A DNA stretch of 64,000 nucleotides from Branchiostoma floridae. Its lineage: Eukaryota; Chordata; Leptocardii; Amphioxiformes; Branchiostomatidae. Made by a program: the position numbers and the translations under genes. Below are positions 32,425 to 43,601 of this stretch, in pieces. How positions within the stretch are numbered: position 1 is the stretch's first letter; every line of letters starts with the position of its first letter. The stretch is taken from positions 22,254,030 through 22,318,029 of the forward strand of contig NC_049986.1 of assembly GCF_000003815.2 (NCBI RefSeq), given 5' to 3'. The notes beneath the pieces were generated by a model, which was not told the origin of the DNA, made no database searches, and worked only from the letters and a program-made list of their open reading frames with translations.

Positions 32425-32592
32425 GTACTCAGGTATATAAACTTTGATCTTTCACCATCGGAATTGCTGACACCTGATTCAGCTTGCCCGCCATTTTCAA
32501 CAGCGACGTCAGGATAATCAGTTCTCTTCATCCAAGACGAGTTTAAAGCTGATTCAACGCTTTTTTGATCCAACAACTATATTCCCACACTG
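32425..32592 (+). promoter_or_regulatory. DR1/YY1-type cassette and exon 1a, ZNF gene at 34534
   Basis: ACTCAGGTATATAAACTTTG, ATCTTTCACC (DR1-like, diverged), CCGCCATTTT (32488-32497), exon 1a to the donor CACACTG|GTACGTC at 32592. Confidence 0.65.
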
Positions 32593-32649
32593 GTACGTCT
32601 AATGTTGTCTGATTTGTATAAGGGTGGTGCTTTTCAGAACATGTAGCGT

Positions 32650-32828
32650 GGTGCTTTTCTTTGTTTCCTGATGAAGTAAAACCTGCCGAACCGGTTTTAT
32701 TAACTCACCCAGACACTATATAAACCCAGCCTGACTGCTCTGTACTTGTCAGTACCGACTCTGAAACCGCGAGGACCTGTGTCGCCGTGTCAGTCACTGT
32801 GCAGTACTTAGAGCATCAACAAATTTCG
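32650..32828 (+). promoter_or_regulatory. TATA promoter and exon 1b, ZNF gene at 34534
   Basis: CCGAACCGGTTTTATTAACT, TATAAA (32719-32724), TTGTCAGTACCGACTC, exon end AAATTTCG|GTAAGTAC at 32828. The octamer seen in sister units is replaced here. The intron to the coding exon is about 1.7 kb, enlarged by repeats at 33.0-34.2 kb. Confidence 0.7.
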
Positions 32829-32999
32829 GTAAGTACAGTTTGACATTCTGTACTACCACTAAGCACAGTTTTGTTTTTCTATATTTATTTATCGATAATT
32901 ATATTTCAGCCATACCATAGGTATGGTGAAATATATTGTGTATTCGTAATGTTTCTTTCTTTCTTCTTCTTTCTTTCTCCTGTCAAATCTTCAAATCGA

Positions 33000-34230
33000 A
33001 TCAACTCCGTCGTTCCTGGACCGAATGACTTGAAATTTGGCACAAGGGTAGAGTGGGCCAATACCCTAAGGTTTTTTTTTTCATTTTATTCATATCTGCT
33101 TCTAAAATGATTTTATTGAGGTTTTATTGCAATTTTTGGACCACAACTTTATATTTAGGCCCCCTGTACCATGGTATTACATCCAAATGACCTGAAATTT
33201 AGCACAGAGGTGCCCTAGGTACTTATTCAAAGGATCCATGCATAATATTTGGTATAAATCACTTCAAAATGGCTCATTATGGAGGTTTTTGTGGGAGAAT
33301 TTTGGATTTGTGAGGTGGAAGTGCCGAGGTCAACGACCTCTAGGTCATTCTGGAAGCCACAGGTGTTTCTGGTAGATCCAATCATCTACATACCTACCTA
33401 GTCCATGTTCCTCCAGGTGGTTGGGGGACAAGGTAAATCTAATTAATTATTAGCCAATGAGCAAGGTTATTTTGTTGGAAGAGTCCATTGTTGGTCAGGG
33501 GGGTGTTTTTTAAAATTTACTTTAAGACTTTGGTGATAATGCCAATGCTTTTTTTAGCGGAAGTGTTTTTGCACTGATCCACTTGACATAAGGCTACTAC
33601 TGGGACAGTCCATTTTTGCACATAGGGGGGATTTTTAAAAACTTCATTTTTGGACATGGGTGATGATTCCGAATTCCATTTGTTGAATGGAACTTGACCC
33701 CACCTGAAGACTGTACCTGAGGATTCGGCAGCCAATCAGCAAGCCTGATGTAATATGGATGAGTCCATTCATGCACAGGGGACTATTAAAAAAATTCAGT
33801 TTTGGACTGGGTTGCTTATTATAGAAAAGGCCATGTATTTCTGGACTTTGGTGATTATGTCAAAGTCCTATTTTAGCGGATGTATTTTTGGATCGCTCCA
33901 CTTTGCACAGGGGTATAACAGGTAGAGTCCATTCTTGCAAAGGGGGGGGGGGGGGATTTCTTTCAAATTCAGTTTTGGACGGCTGATGATTCAAAATTCC
34001 ATTTCTTAGCGGAAGTGTTTTTGGACTGGTCTATCTTACCCTTCTACATTGGGTGCACTTGAGTCCATTCTTGCAGGGAAGGGGGTTGTACGATTCATTT
34101 TTGCTCATACGTGTAATTAGTAGCTTAGGATGTTTAGTCATCTTTAGCAGAAGAGTTCCATTTTTGCACATGGGTGATTTTGGAATAGTCCATTGTTGCT
34201 TGGGGAAGGAGATGGCTGAAATATGCTGTA
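33000..34230. repeat. degenerate repeat region in ZNF intron
   Basis: An interspersed-repeat-like block at about 33000-33420 (two copies of AATGACTTGAAATTTGGCAC / AATGACCTGAAATTTAGCAC). It is followed by about five diverged units of roughly 140 bp built from GAGTCCATT-TTGCA, a poly-G stretch, TTTTTGGAC and TTTAGCGGAAGTGTTTTTG. Sister genes lack this insertion in the same intron. Confidence 0.6.
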
Positions 34231-34533
34231 TTTGCTCTCAAGCAAATGTTGGCCTTTCTAGTTTATCGATATTTAACCGTAACTTTACTGATTTTTGAAT
34301 TCTTGGAATTAGACAACAATGAAGTGGTTATGTCAACTGAGTAGATTTTACTATGTACATGCAAGGGTCCATTGTTGCGTGGGAGATAACATTATATTTG
34401 TTACGCAAAATCACGTTTATATGTGATGACATGTTCAAATATGTGATGACATGTTTGGATATGCTTTATAACACTTTATACTCTATCCTTGTTGTATTCT
34501 CCTTATTCTTGCAGAATTTGGATTTTGACCAAC

Positions 34534-35193
34534 ATGGCGACTGGTGTCAGATCTCATCTGACACAAAGGGAGGTGGAGGATGGACAGGATTCCCCCCGTA
34601 CCCACAAGTGCAGCCATTGTGACAAGGAGTTTCGCTTCAAAAGTTTTCTCAATCGACACCGTCGAACTCACACGGGTGAGAGACCATACCAGTGTGGCGA
34701 ATGCGGGAAACGGTTTAGTCGGCTATCTCATCTGAAGGGCCACATGAGAACTCACACAGGTGAGAAACCGTACCCATGTGAGGAATGCAGCAGACAGTTC
34801 AGTAGTTTGACCAATTTGAAAGTGCATGTGCGAACTCACACTGGTGAAAAGCCGTACAAGTGTGAGGAGTGCAACAAGCAGTTCATTGACCTGTCTACTC
34901 TAAAGGCACACATGAGGACTCACACAGGTGAGAAGCCGTTCAGGTGTGTCGAGTGCAACAAGCATTTCAGTCAGCTACAACATCTTAAGAAACACACGCG
35001 GACTCACACGGGTGAAAAACCGTACAAGTGTGAGGAGTGCAGCAAGCGGTTCACTACGCTGTCATATCTAAAAATACATGTGCGGACTCACATGGGTGTA
35101 AAAACGTACAAGTGCGAGGCATGCAGCAAGCATTTTACTCAGCTATCACATCTTAAGAAGCATATACGGACCCACACTGGTGAAAACGTGTGA
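34534..35193 (+). CDS. C2H2 zinc-finger protein, 7 fingers (219 residues)
   Basis: Fourth and smallest gene of the plus-strand array. Acceptor TATTCTTGCAG, ATG at 34534 in CCAACATGGCGAC. Leader M-A-T-G-V-R-S-H-L-T-Q-R-E-V-E-D, then seven C2H2 fingers with all ligands present. Finger 1 ([14 protein letters not shown]) and the last finger ([12 protein letters not shown]) are conserved with the sister genes, while the middle differs in number, so change is concentrated inside the array. One linker is altered (H-M-G-V-K-T in place of H-T-G-E-K-P). Presumed nuclear regulator. Confidence 0.92.
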   Translation: MATGVRSHLTQREVEDGQDSPRTHKCSHCDKEFRFKSFLNRHRRTHTGERPYQCGECGKRFSRLSHLKGHMRTHTGEKPYPCEECSRQFSSLTNLKVHVRTHTGEKPYKCEECNKQFIDLSTLKAHMRTHTGEKPFRCVECNKHFSQLQHLKKHTRTHTGEKPYKCEECSKRFTTLSYLKIHVRTHMGVKTYKCEACSKHFTQLSHLKKHIRTHTGENV

Positions 35194-35922
35194 GCAGTGC
35201 AGCCGATATGAAGTATATGACAGTATATGAAGTTGTCGAATCTGAAGAGGCATGTAGAGGTATGCAGAATCACTCAGGTAATGACCGCATCAACAGCGTG
35301 TGAATAAAAACAGAAGTATCAGAAGTTTGTTGCCAAGTGATGAGAAATGGTTTTATCCGTGAAATGCGGCATAAACATGGGACTGGATGGGAAAATGTCC
35401 AGTATGTTTCACTGACATCGATATGCTATTAGGAAGTATGTTGAATTCCTTCATTTTAATGTGCCACGACTCTTAACTGTTGTCACTCCGATCCGCTACA
35501 TCGTTAAAAATATTATAAGGTTTGAAAGAAATAGGGTGTCAACTTCTTAAACAGGAATGTTACTGTGCAACTTTTACTTACCTAAAGTATGTTACTGAAC
35601 ATATACTGATTTTGATAATGTAATATACTTATTGAGTGTGCCCCTACTGAAAAGGTAACGATAGCTTTATAGAGAATCTGTTTCGTCGTAGAAATCATTA
35701 TTCAATGATATGATCCGTAGTTTAGTGATTGTAATTGTTCATTTAACGTTGTGTAACACTTATTTATAACAGTTACCGTGTTTTGTCCGTTTAAGCTGCT
35801 GGTGTAATTGTCACTTTACTGATGATTTGACTGACTGTAAATGTAGCTAAGCGTTTAGTATCAGTTGTAGCCAACATTTAACTGTATATGCATCAAGGTG
35901 TTGCTAAATAGTATTTGCGCTG

Positions 35923-36126
35923 CAGGGCAAATTTCGGTATTTAGACTGCCTATTAACAATGGGAATCATGGCAGAAAGAGGCTATCAAAAATCACCTACC
36001 TGAGTTTTAGAACATGAAAAACATTTCTACAGCCACTTTTGCCAAAGCTACCTAATCATTCTGATTCAGATCTGAGGCTGAAACTGGGTCATCTGCGCAA
36101 GTCCGGAAATACCGAAATTTGCCCTA
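35923..36126. mobile_element. MITE with CAGGGCAAATTTCGGTATTT ends
   Basis: Ends CAGGGCAAATTTCGGTATTT and AAATACCGAAATTTGCCCT are inverse copies. The paralogous 3' flank of the gene at 23762 (about 24930-24945, TTTGCCTATACTAGTG) lacks the 204 bp, giving an empty site. Confidence 0.8.
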
Positions 36127-36181
36127 CTAGTGTGTAGTAGGCTGCTAGAGGTTTGTAAAATTTCCGTAATCCAGTTTCGTC

Positions 36182-36187
36182 AATAAA
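36182..36187 (+). terminator. polyadenylation signal of the ZNF gene at 34534
   Basis: AATAAA in TTTCGTCAATAAATTAAAA, paralogue of 24982-24987. Confidence 0.55.
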
Positions 36188-36429
36188 TTAAAACACGACA
36201 TTGCTCTTTGCCAAGTTGTCCTTCTTTTTCCATGGAATGGTGTCTGATTTTCTCCTGTGCGAATCAGCACATATAAGATAGTAGCTTCTACCAATCTTCA
36301 CATGCCGCGGGAAAAATAATAGATCTAAATTGGGCAAATAATATGCCAGAGTCGGCAAAAAAAGCACAGTTGACGACATCCCTATGTCGCTATGCTACAG
36401 TCGAAAATATTTTGTTTCTCATAGTATAC

Positions 36430-36838
36430 ACAGGTATATAAACTTTGACCTTTCACCGTCGGAAGTGCTGACCTTGATTCAGCTTGCCCGCCATGTTCAA
36501 CAGCGATAGGTAAAATCATTTCTCTTCATCTAAGACGAGTTTAAGGCCAATTCAATGCTTTATTGATCCAACAACTATACCCCCACACTGGTAAGACCTT
36601 GTTCCTCATGTTGTTGTCTGATTTTCCTTATGCAAATCAGCACAGGTAGCGTGGTGCTTTTCTTTGTTTCCTGATGCAGTAAAACCTGCTGAACCGGTTT
36701 TATTGACCCACTCAGTCACCATATAAACCCGTCTTGACCGCTCTGTACTTGTCAGTACCGACTGTGCAGCCGTGAGGACCTGTGTCGCCATGAAAATATC
36801 GTGCAGTACTTTGGAGCATCACCTGCAGCGTATCTCAG
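36430..36838 (+). promoter_or_regulatory. orphan double promoter unit without ZNF coding exon
   Basis: The DR1/YY1-type part (TTTGACCTTTCACCG, CCGCCATGTT, donor CACACTG|GTAAGACC at 36590) and the octamer/TATA part (ATGCAAAT 36630-36637, TATAAA about 36722-36727, exon to ATCTCAG|TAAGTAC near 36838) are both well kept. The intron homology continues to about 38220, interrupted by a transposon. Where a ZNF coding exon is expected (about 38230-38700), none is present. Confidence 0.65.
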
Positions 36839-36905
36839 TAAGTACATCCAGTTGTACTAAATAACCACGGCTTTGGTTTTCTATATCTATTTATCGATGA
36901 CTATA

Positions 36906-37974
36906 ACGGGGGCCGCCCTAAGATGCCCCGATTTTTTGCCGATCATATTATGCATAAGTACGCCGTGTTTGTTGCCACTGACTATGATGATTAGAAAAGT
37001 AAATAAACCAAGTCCAAACAAATAGCTTTTTTTTCTATCAAAAAAATATTTACACATATTCACTTTCCTTTTTTTTGAAGACAGAATTTTCACAATAATG
37101 TTGGTAGCGCCGAATCACTGTGGTCACCTGTTACTAGGTATTGGTGGCTCGTGTCCATAAATATACAACCAGTACAAAACAGCCACACAACTGTCATACA
37201 CATATTAAGAAATAAAGCTTCACAAAACACTACAAATATTGGTCTTCAAATGTTTGTTGAGAAGAAGACCGGCCATAGAAAAAACAACATAGGCATCACC
37301 GCCGTTGTTTTCCCCAGGGAGTGTGGCCCAGCTGGTGGCAGACGAGCGAACGCCCAAAAGATGTGTTACTCCAACAAATGATTCGTACCGTCTATAAAAA
37401 TGAAACTTCACAGAGTGATGTCGAATATGTTTCCCAATACGTACGCATGCAGAGTTTTTTCGTGATTTTGACGTTGTCGTTTTTCGTAATGATTTTGTTA
37501 GTCGGGCCGCCGCATTCAGTGCATTTCGCTCATTTCCCACGAAAACACGACCTGGATGGTTAAAGATTTAGCCCTCCTCGCGTGTGACAAGAAGCACACA
37601 CAATCACAATTCTACCGTCAAAAGAAAGCTAATGTATAATAGAAATAAGATTTGTATTTATTGTTATTTAAATTGGTCACCAGCTTCCGAAAAGAGAAAA
37701 TTGCAAAAGGGGGGCAAGTTAGGGCACACTGTCTAGCGCAGCACAAAATCGGAAGTTATATTCACGAAAACGTACTCAGTGTTTGCCACTTGTAACTAGG
37801 AGGGCGAAGGGTTCATGGACCATATGAATGCATTCCTTATCCAAGTATGTTCTTAAGATGAATGTGTTAAAGATTCATTGATCAAAACTTGACCACTCTC
37901 TGGCAACTAGTGATGGAGCGCTGTGAGTTCGAGCGCGTAAAAAGGGGGGGGGGGGCATCTTGGGGCGGCCCCGT
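36906..37974. mobile_element. 1,069-bp DNA transposon with TA target duplication
   Basis: Ends ACGGGGGCCGCCCTAAGATG and CATCTTGGGGCGGCCCCGT are inverted repeats. TA lies on both sides (36904-36905, 37975-37976). Removing the element and one TA restores GACTATAAGTATATGG, matching the paralogous introns at about 25695 and 29900 (GACCATAAGTATAT). No clear transposase was seen; the longest frame (37220-37540, minus) is not recognised. Non-autonomous, class uncertain. Confidence 0.85.
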
Positions 37975-38884
37975 TAAGTATATGGTAATGAATGTAATCC
38001 TTAAACAGACTCTAGATCTAACAGCAAGTTGAAGTAAACATCACCTCTCCTAGCAGTTTGTTGTCTAGTTCCAAGAATATTAAAATCTGAAATATTTAGT
38101 AACTTGCAATTCTGCAAGTTGCTGATTTTCAAATTCTTGGATGGACAATGGGGTCGTTTTGTCAACTGAGTAGGTCTTACATATATGCAGGGGTCTACTA
38201 TCAAAGGAGACAGCATCTGGGTTATATTTGTTATTTGCTATAAAAATTAGAAATAAAGTCTAGAAATAAAGAGGATTCAAATTATAATTAATATGACGTC
38301 AAAGAAAAGCCTGCATAGGACTAAACTACGGCCATATGGCATCTGTAATCCTGAAACAAACAAAAAACGAGGTAAACATCACTGCCCGGGATGATTGAGC
38401 CATACAACATTATACCGGATCCGTTTCCTGGTAGGAAGTTTTTGTAGGAATGTCGGAGTTGACAATGGTTCCAAAATAACCGTTACCTATCAGTCTGCAT
38501 TGTTAAGCAGATCCGAACAAATACAAATGCTGTATTCGTGTAATCCGCTGTTATTTGGTCATGTAGTCTATTCAGCTTATATGTTATGACATGTTTAGGT
38601 ATATTTTTCAGTAGACAAGCTAAAATTGTCAGTCTTATCTTATTCTGCTCTTCTCTTTACTCTAGCAAGACACCCGATACTGTTGTCATTAGCGTTTCTT
38701 GTCGTTAAAAATGGGAAATTATTAGGCGATAGTGTCGGGTATAGATTACGATCCAATGTTCCAGATCGCTGTCATTAACGAGAGTTGTCGGTGGTAGATT
38801 AAGAGGGAGCTGCCGCGCAATGCGTGATGGGAGTCGAGCAGACCAGCTGATCAGCATGATCAAAATGGCGGCCTTTTCGTAGCG

Positions 38885-39030
38885 ATAGCCCGGTATCCAG
38901 TCGTATATAGCTCCTGTTCTCTCCGTATCATAGCTCCCGAGCACTGTCCTGAGTCTCTTCTGTTCTCTCCGCAAATGGCAGGTGAGACTTGGGAGCTACA
39001 ATATGGCTGGATACCAGGCTAGATGTAGCC
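38885..39030. repeat. inverted-repeat element
   Basis: AGCCCGGTATCCAGTCGTAT with TAGCTCC is mirrored by GGAGCTACAATATGGCTGGATACCAGGCTA. The minus-strand 89-residue frame overlapping it is not credible as a gene. Confidence 0.65.
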
Positions 39031-39624
39031 TTATGTGCGATGTAAAAGCAAGTACCCGTACAACGGTCGTTTATATAATTTTTCAAAAGATTATGGTTAG
39101 CATCTGTGAAGATAACACCACATTGATACTGATAGGAGCCATAGTTTTGATAGTTGCTTGGTGGCACGAGGTAGATTCACAGCGGTAACCAGAAAATCTC
39201 GGCGTACAATTACAGCTGTCAACGTAACGCTCCCGGTTCCGCAGCCTTACAGGTGAGTTATAACGTTTACATCATCATCACAATTAATGCACAGTGTGGC
39301 TGTGTCTCTAGAATTGAACTCTTGTTTTCCTTATAATGATCGCCGTGAAGATGTCACTGCAGATAAACATTGTTTTAATTAAAGTAAGCTCCCATATATA
39401 AACTAGACCGTCAGTATTATGTGTCATATAATTTGTTACGGTTATAATATTTAGTACTTATGTTACGTATGCACTGTGACTTTTTTGTTGAGAAATTGAC
39501 AAGATTATTAACTTTAAAAAAAGTCTTTAGATTCTATTGGTTAGTCTATATGAAAGATATATCAGCTACAATTTACAATATGCAGAATGTAGTATTTCTA
39601 ATTTGTTTACCTGCCCCTTACCTG

Positions 39625-39741
39625 TAAATGCAGAAATGTTCGCGGTGGATTTATGTTTGCAGTTTTTGTGGTGGCCACTTCACCGCGAATTTAAAACCAC
39701 CGCAAACATTTTTTTCATGGCATGGTGCTACAGCGAACTTA
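39625..39741. repeat. GTTCGCGGTGG element, copy 2, cut by gap
   Basis: GTAAATGCAGAAATGTTCGC, CCACTTCACCGCGAATTTAA and related strings repeat the palindromic layout of copy 1 at 1059-1257. Its right end falls in the gap. Confidence 0.65.
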
Positions 39742-39841
39742 NNNNNNNNNNNNNNNNNNNNNNNNNNNNNNNNNNNNNNNNNNNNNNNNNNNNNNNNNNN
39801 NNNNNNNNNNNNNNNNNNNNNNNNNNNNNNNNNNNNNNNNN
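39742..39841. other. assembly gap (100 N)
   Basis: Unsized gap. The left arm of the inverted duplication begins directly after it, so the arm may extend into the gap. Confidence 0.98.
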
Positions 39842-39929
39842 TAAAAAGCATCCTTGTTGACGAGTGATAAGTTATACTGCCTTGTTGTATGTTTTTGTAC
39901 AAGCTAACGAATTGTCATTACAAGACAGT

Positions 39930-40090
39930 GCTGTATACAATATAAACTTTGACCTTCGACCTCACTAGTCCAGAGGGGTCAGTTCACCTCCGCCATTTTG
40001 GTTTGTCGGGAACATCTTTCCTTTGCAGTCCATCGCAACTTTTTCGAAAAGACAGCATCACTGCAAGTTAGCAGGGCCAAAAACCGGCAG
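39930..40090 (+). promoter_or_regulatory. promoter cassette and non-coding exon 1 of ZNF copy A
   Basis: TATAAACTTTGACCTTCGACCT (plus-strand reading of AGGTCG-A-AGGTCA, DR1-type), CCGCCATTTT at 39990-39999, exon ending AACCGGCAG|GTGAGAC at 40090. The inverse copy serves copy B at 54022-54190. The intron is 40091-41457. Confidence 0.7.
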
Positions 40091-40249
40091 GTGAGACATT
40101 TGTTAACTTTTTTTCTTCCTCTAGGTTTGCTTATTTCTCTGTAGTCTAGAAACAGAGGTATGTTTACTGGAAGTTCAGTTTGTAAATATCATATAAGGGG
40201 GAGGGGGGCGATTCGACAAATCTAAGCATGGACCAATTCTGGCTATTTC

Positions 40250-41020
40250 GAGCTGCGTGTATGTACAGGTCTGTGTATATGTGTGTGCGTGTATGTGCAG
40301 CTCTGTGTATGTGTGCACGTGTACGTGCAGCTCTGTGTATGTGTGCGTGCGTGTATGTGCAGCTCTGTGTATATGTGTGTGCGTGTATGTGCAGTTCTGT
40401 GTATATGTGTGTGCGTGTATGTTCATCTCTGTGTATATGTGTGCACGTGTATGTGCAGCTCTGTGTATATGTGTGCACGTGTATGTGCAGCTCTGTGTAT
40501 ATGTGTGCACGTGTATGTGCAGCTCTGTGTATATGTGTGTGCGTGTTTGTGAAACACTGTGTATATGTGTATGCGTGTATGTGCAACTCTATGTATGTGT
40601 GTGTGCGTGTATGTGAAGCTCTTTGTGTGCAGCTGTGTATACTATCACTCACTCACTATCCATGGTTAGATTATACTGCTGCTGGGTTCCCTGACGCAGG
40701 GGTAGGCAGCAGTCGGCCAGTCTTCACACTCCGCTTCCATTTGGCTCTGTCCAGTAGGTCGACCCCATATGTCCAGTGGGTCGACCCCACTATGTCCAGT
40801 GGGTCGACCCCACCGACCTGCACATACACACATACTATGTGTGTGTGTGTATGTGCAGGTCAGTGTATGTGCGTGTATGTCAAGCTGTGTATGTGTATGT
40901 GTAGCTGTGTATGTGCGTATGACCAGCTCTGTATGTGTTTGTGTGTATTCTATGCGTGTATGTGTGTATGTGCAGCTCTGTGTGTTCTTGTATGTGTTTG
41001 TGCATGCATGTGTGTGTATG
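40250..41020. repeat. minisatellite, 30-bp GT-rich units, intron of ZNF copy A
   Basis: Unit TGTATGTGCAGCTCTGTG plus TATATGTGTGTGCG (about 30 bp), around 13 units at 40250-40640, then a non-repeat stretch (40640-40815 with three GGGTCGACCCCA-type repeats) and a further block at 40820-41020. The reverse complement forms the much longer array at 52740-53850. Open frames here are artefacts of a unit length divisible by 3. Confidence 0.9.
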
Positions 41021-41459
41021 AGGGGAGCAGACTGGTATTGCCTTCTTTTTTATTTGGGCCTCCGTAAGTGTTACACACCACTCTTTCTGGGGTCAGCTTA
41101 CAATACAACTCATAGAATTCAATATCATTTAGAACTTGTTTTTACTGTTGTCTTATTTCCTAAAGCCATACATGATGGTAGTCCAAGTTTTGCCTTGGTT
41201 GTAACTTCAAGTTGTTTTCACCCCCCTCCCTGTTTGTCCACCTTTGTCTTTAACCAACTTTATCCTCATTTTCTATTCACATTGTCCTTTTCGAAAGGAG
41301 GTTGTTTCAACAGGCTGTTAGGCACGCCTTCAACTATACATCCTCAAGGTATTGTTTTGAATAGTTCAGTTACTGTGCAATTGTGAAAACCTGGTTTCAA
41401 TACCACAATTATAAGAACTGTCGCTTTAATATTTTTCTTTTTATTGTTGCTTCTCAGAA

Positions 41460-43501
41460 ATGGAAGAACAAAACTGTGGTGCAGGGCATCCTGGAAGCAG
41501 TGCAGATGAGGAAGAAGGCAGAGATGTAAAAAGGCAGCAGAACAAGGGACAGGAAACTCTGTGGGAAGAAACGCACGGTACGACTTCCAACCAGTCTGAG
41601 GAGGGAGGCGCCACACCACATGCACATGTACAGCCCCATACAGGCCAGATGGAAGCCTGGATACCGGCCTTGTTAGTAGCAGTCGGCACTGGAGTAGTAA
41701 CTGGTCAGCAGAGTGACTCTAACACTGCTGGCGTCCAGGCTAGGCAAACGGATGGACATGATGTGACACAAACTGCTGGTGCCTCCCCTGTAGATGAGGG
41801 TTCTTTACACAAGATGACGGAGAAGTCATACAGTTGTGACGAGTGCGACTTTTCTTCACCATCTAAAGCAAGTGTAAAGAAACACAAGGCTAAGCACACA
41901 AAACCCTTCAAGTGTGGAGAGTGTGGATACAGGGCGACAGTCAGGTTTCACCTGTCGGAACATATAAGAACACATACGGGCGAGAAACCCTACAAGTGTG
42001 ACCAGTGCGATTATTCCTCTGCATTTAAATGCGGGTGAACGAGACATATGACCAAACACACTGGAGAAAAACCCTACATGTGTGGAGAATGTGGATACAG
42101 GACTGCTCGCAGGTCTACCTTAACCGTACATATGAGAGAACATACAGGTCAGAAACCCTACAAGTGTGATCAGTGCGACTATTCCTCTGCACGGAAGAAT
42201 CATCTTAGGAAACATGCAGTTGAGAAACATTCAGGTGAGAAACCCTACAAATGTGACCAGTGCGAATTTTCTTCTGTGTGGAAAAAGAGTTTAGACCTAC
42301 ACATGGCACGACACACTGGTGAAAAGCCCTTCATGTGTGGAGAGTGCGAGTACAGGACAGTTGCTAGATCTGACCTAGCCAAACATATGAGAAAACATAC
42401 CGGTGACAGACCGCACAAATGTGAGCAGTGCGACTATTCCTCTGCACCTAATGATGATCTAAGGAAACACATGTTCCATGCTGGTGATAAACTAGATGGT
42501 TTCCAGCCAGTCTCGGGAGAAAACCACACCACCACTAGAGTGGGTACAGAGACAGATGCTAGCCTGGATACAGTAACAGTTGGAAGTCGGGCGGTTAATG
42601 GGGAGCAGAGTGACTTTAACATGGCTGGCGTCCAGGCTAGGCAGACGAATGGACACAATGCGGCACATACCGCTGGTGCCTTCCCTGTAGATGCGGGTTC
42701 TGTACACAAGACAACGGAGAAGTCATACAATTGTGACGAGTGCGACTTTTCTTCGCCTTTTAGAAGAAATTTGAACTTGCACAAGGCTAAACACACCAAA
42801 CCCTACAAGTGTTCAGAGTGTGAGTACAGGACCGCTTACAGATCTGCCCTATCCCTACACATGAGAAATCACACAGGTGAGAGACCTTACAAATGTGGAC
42901 ACTGTAATATTTCGTTTAAGCAGAAAAAGAGCTTAGACCGACATTTGGCTACGCACACCGGTGAGAGACCTTACACGTGTAATAAGTGCGAATACAAGAC
43001 GGCTGACAAGTCTGGCCTATCCCAACATATGAAGCAACACACCGGTGAGAAACCCTATAAATGTGACCAGTGTGACTATTCTGCCCTGCGAAAATGCCTC
43101 TTAGATCAGCATATGGCAAAACACACCGGTGAGAAACCCTACTTGTGTGAGAAGTGCGGGTTTAGGACGGCGAACAGCTTCTGCCTCTCCAATCACATGA
43201 CCACACACACCGGTGAGAGACCCTACAAATGTGACCAGTGCGATTTCGCTGCGGGACAGAAACCCACTTTACAGCGGCATAAGCTCAGACACACTGGCGA
43301 GAAACGCTACAAGTGTGGGGAGTGCGAGTACAGGACGATCACCAGATCCAACCTTTCTGTGCATATGAGACAGCATACAGGTGAGAAACCCTACAAATGT
43401 GAGCATTGCGACTATTCTGCTGCACAGAAAGGCCTATTAAACCAACACATGGCCAAACACACCGGTGAGAGACCCTACGTGTACAGGGAGTGCAGGTTCA
43501 T
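41460..43501 (+). CDS. C2H2 zinc-finger protein, copy A: in-frame stop, 3' end lost in gap
   Basis: Starts at ATG 41460 after the acceptor CTTCTCAG|AA. The acidic leader of about 115 residues shares R-Q-Q-x-x-G-Q-E with copy B. At 42036-42038 a TGA interrupts finger 3 (F-K-C-G-stop-T-R-H-M) at the position where the finger normally has Leu. The same frame then continues with 14 more fingers to the gap, so a single base change (TTA to TGA) or a sequence error is the simplest reading. A spacer of about 80 residues in mid-protein ([10 protein letters not shown]) is a second copy of the leader end plus first finger. The last readable finger begins P-Y-V-Y-R-E-C, with Tyr for the first zinc Cys. 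If translated only to the stop, the product would be 192 residues with two fingers. Could be a decaying paralogue of copy B. Confidence 0.8.
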
Positions 43502-43601
43502 NNNNNNNNNNNNNNNNNNNNNNNNNNNNNNNNNNNNNNNNNNNNNNNNNNNNNNNNNNNNNNNNNNNNNNNNNNNNNNNNNNNNNNNNNNNNNNNNNNN
43601 N
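43502..43601. other. assembly gap (100 N)
   Basis: Left of the gap is mid-array ZNF sequence on the plus strand; right of it is an unrelated minus-strand gene. Copy B shows about 1.1 kb more ZNF coding sequence beyond the equivalent point, so at least that much is missing here. Confidence 0.98.

Noticed and set aside
40164-41067. Long open frames of Cys/Val/Met or His/Thr/Tyr composition
   Set aside because: The minisatellite has a 30-bp unit, so all frames stay open; there is no coding signal and it lies between a splice donor and acceptor.
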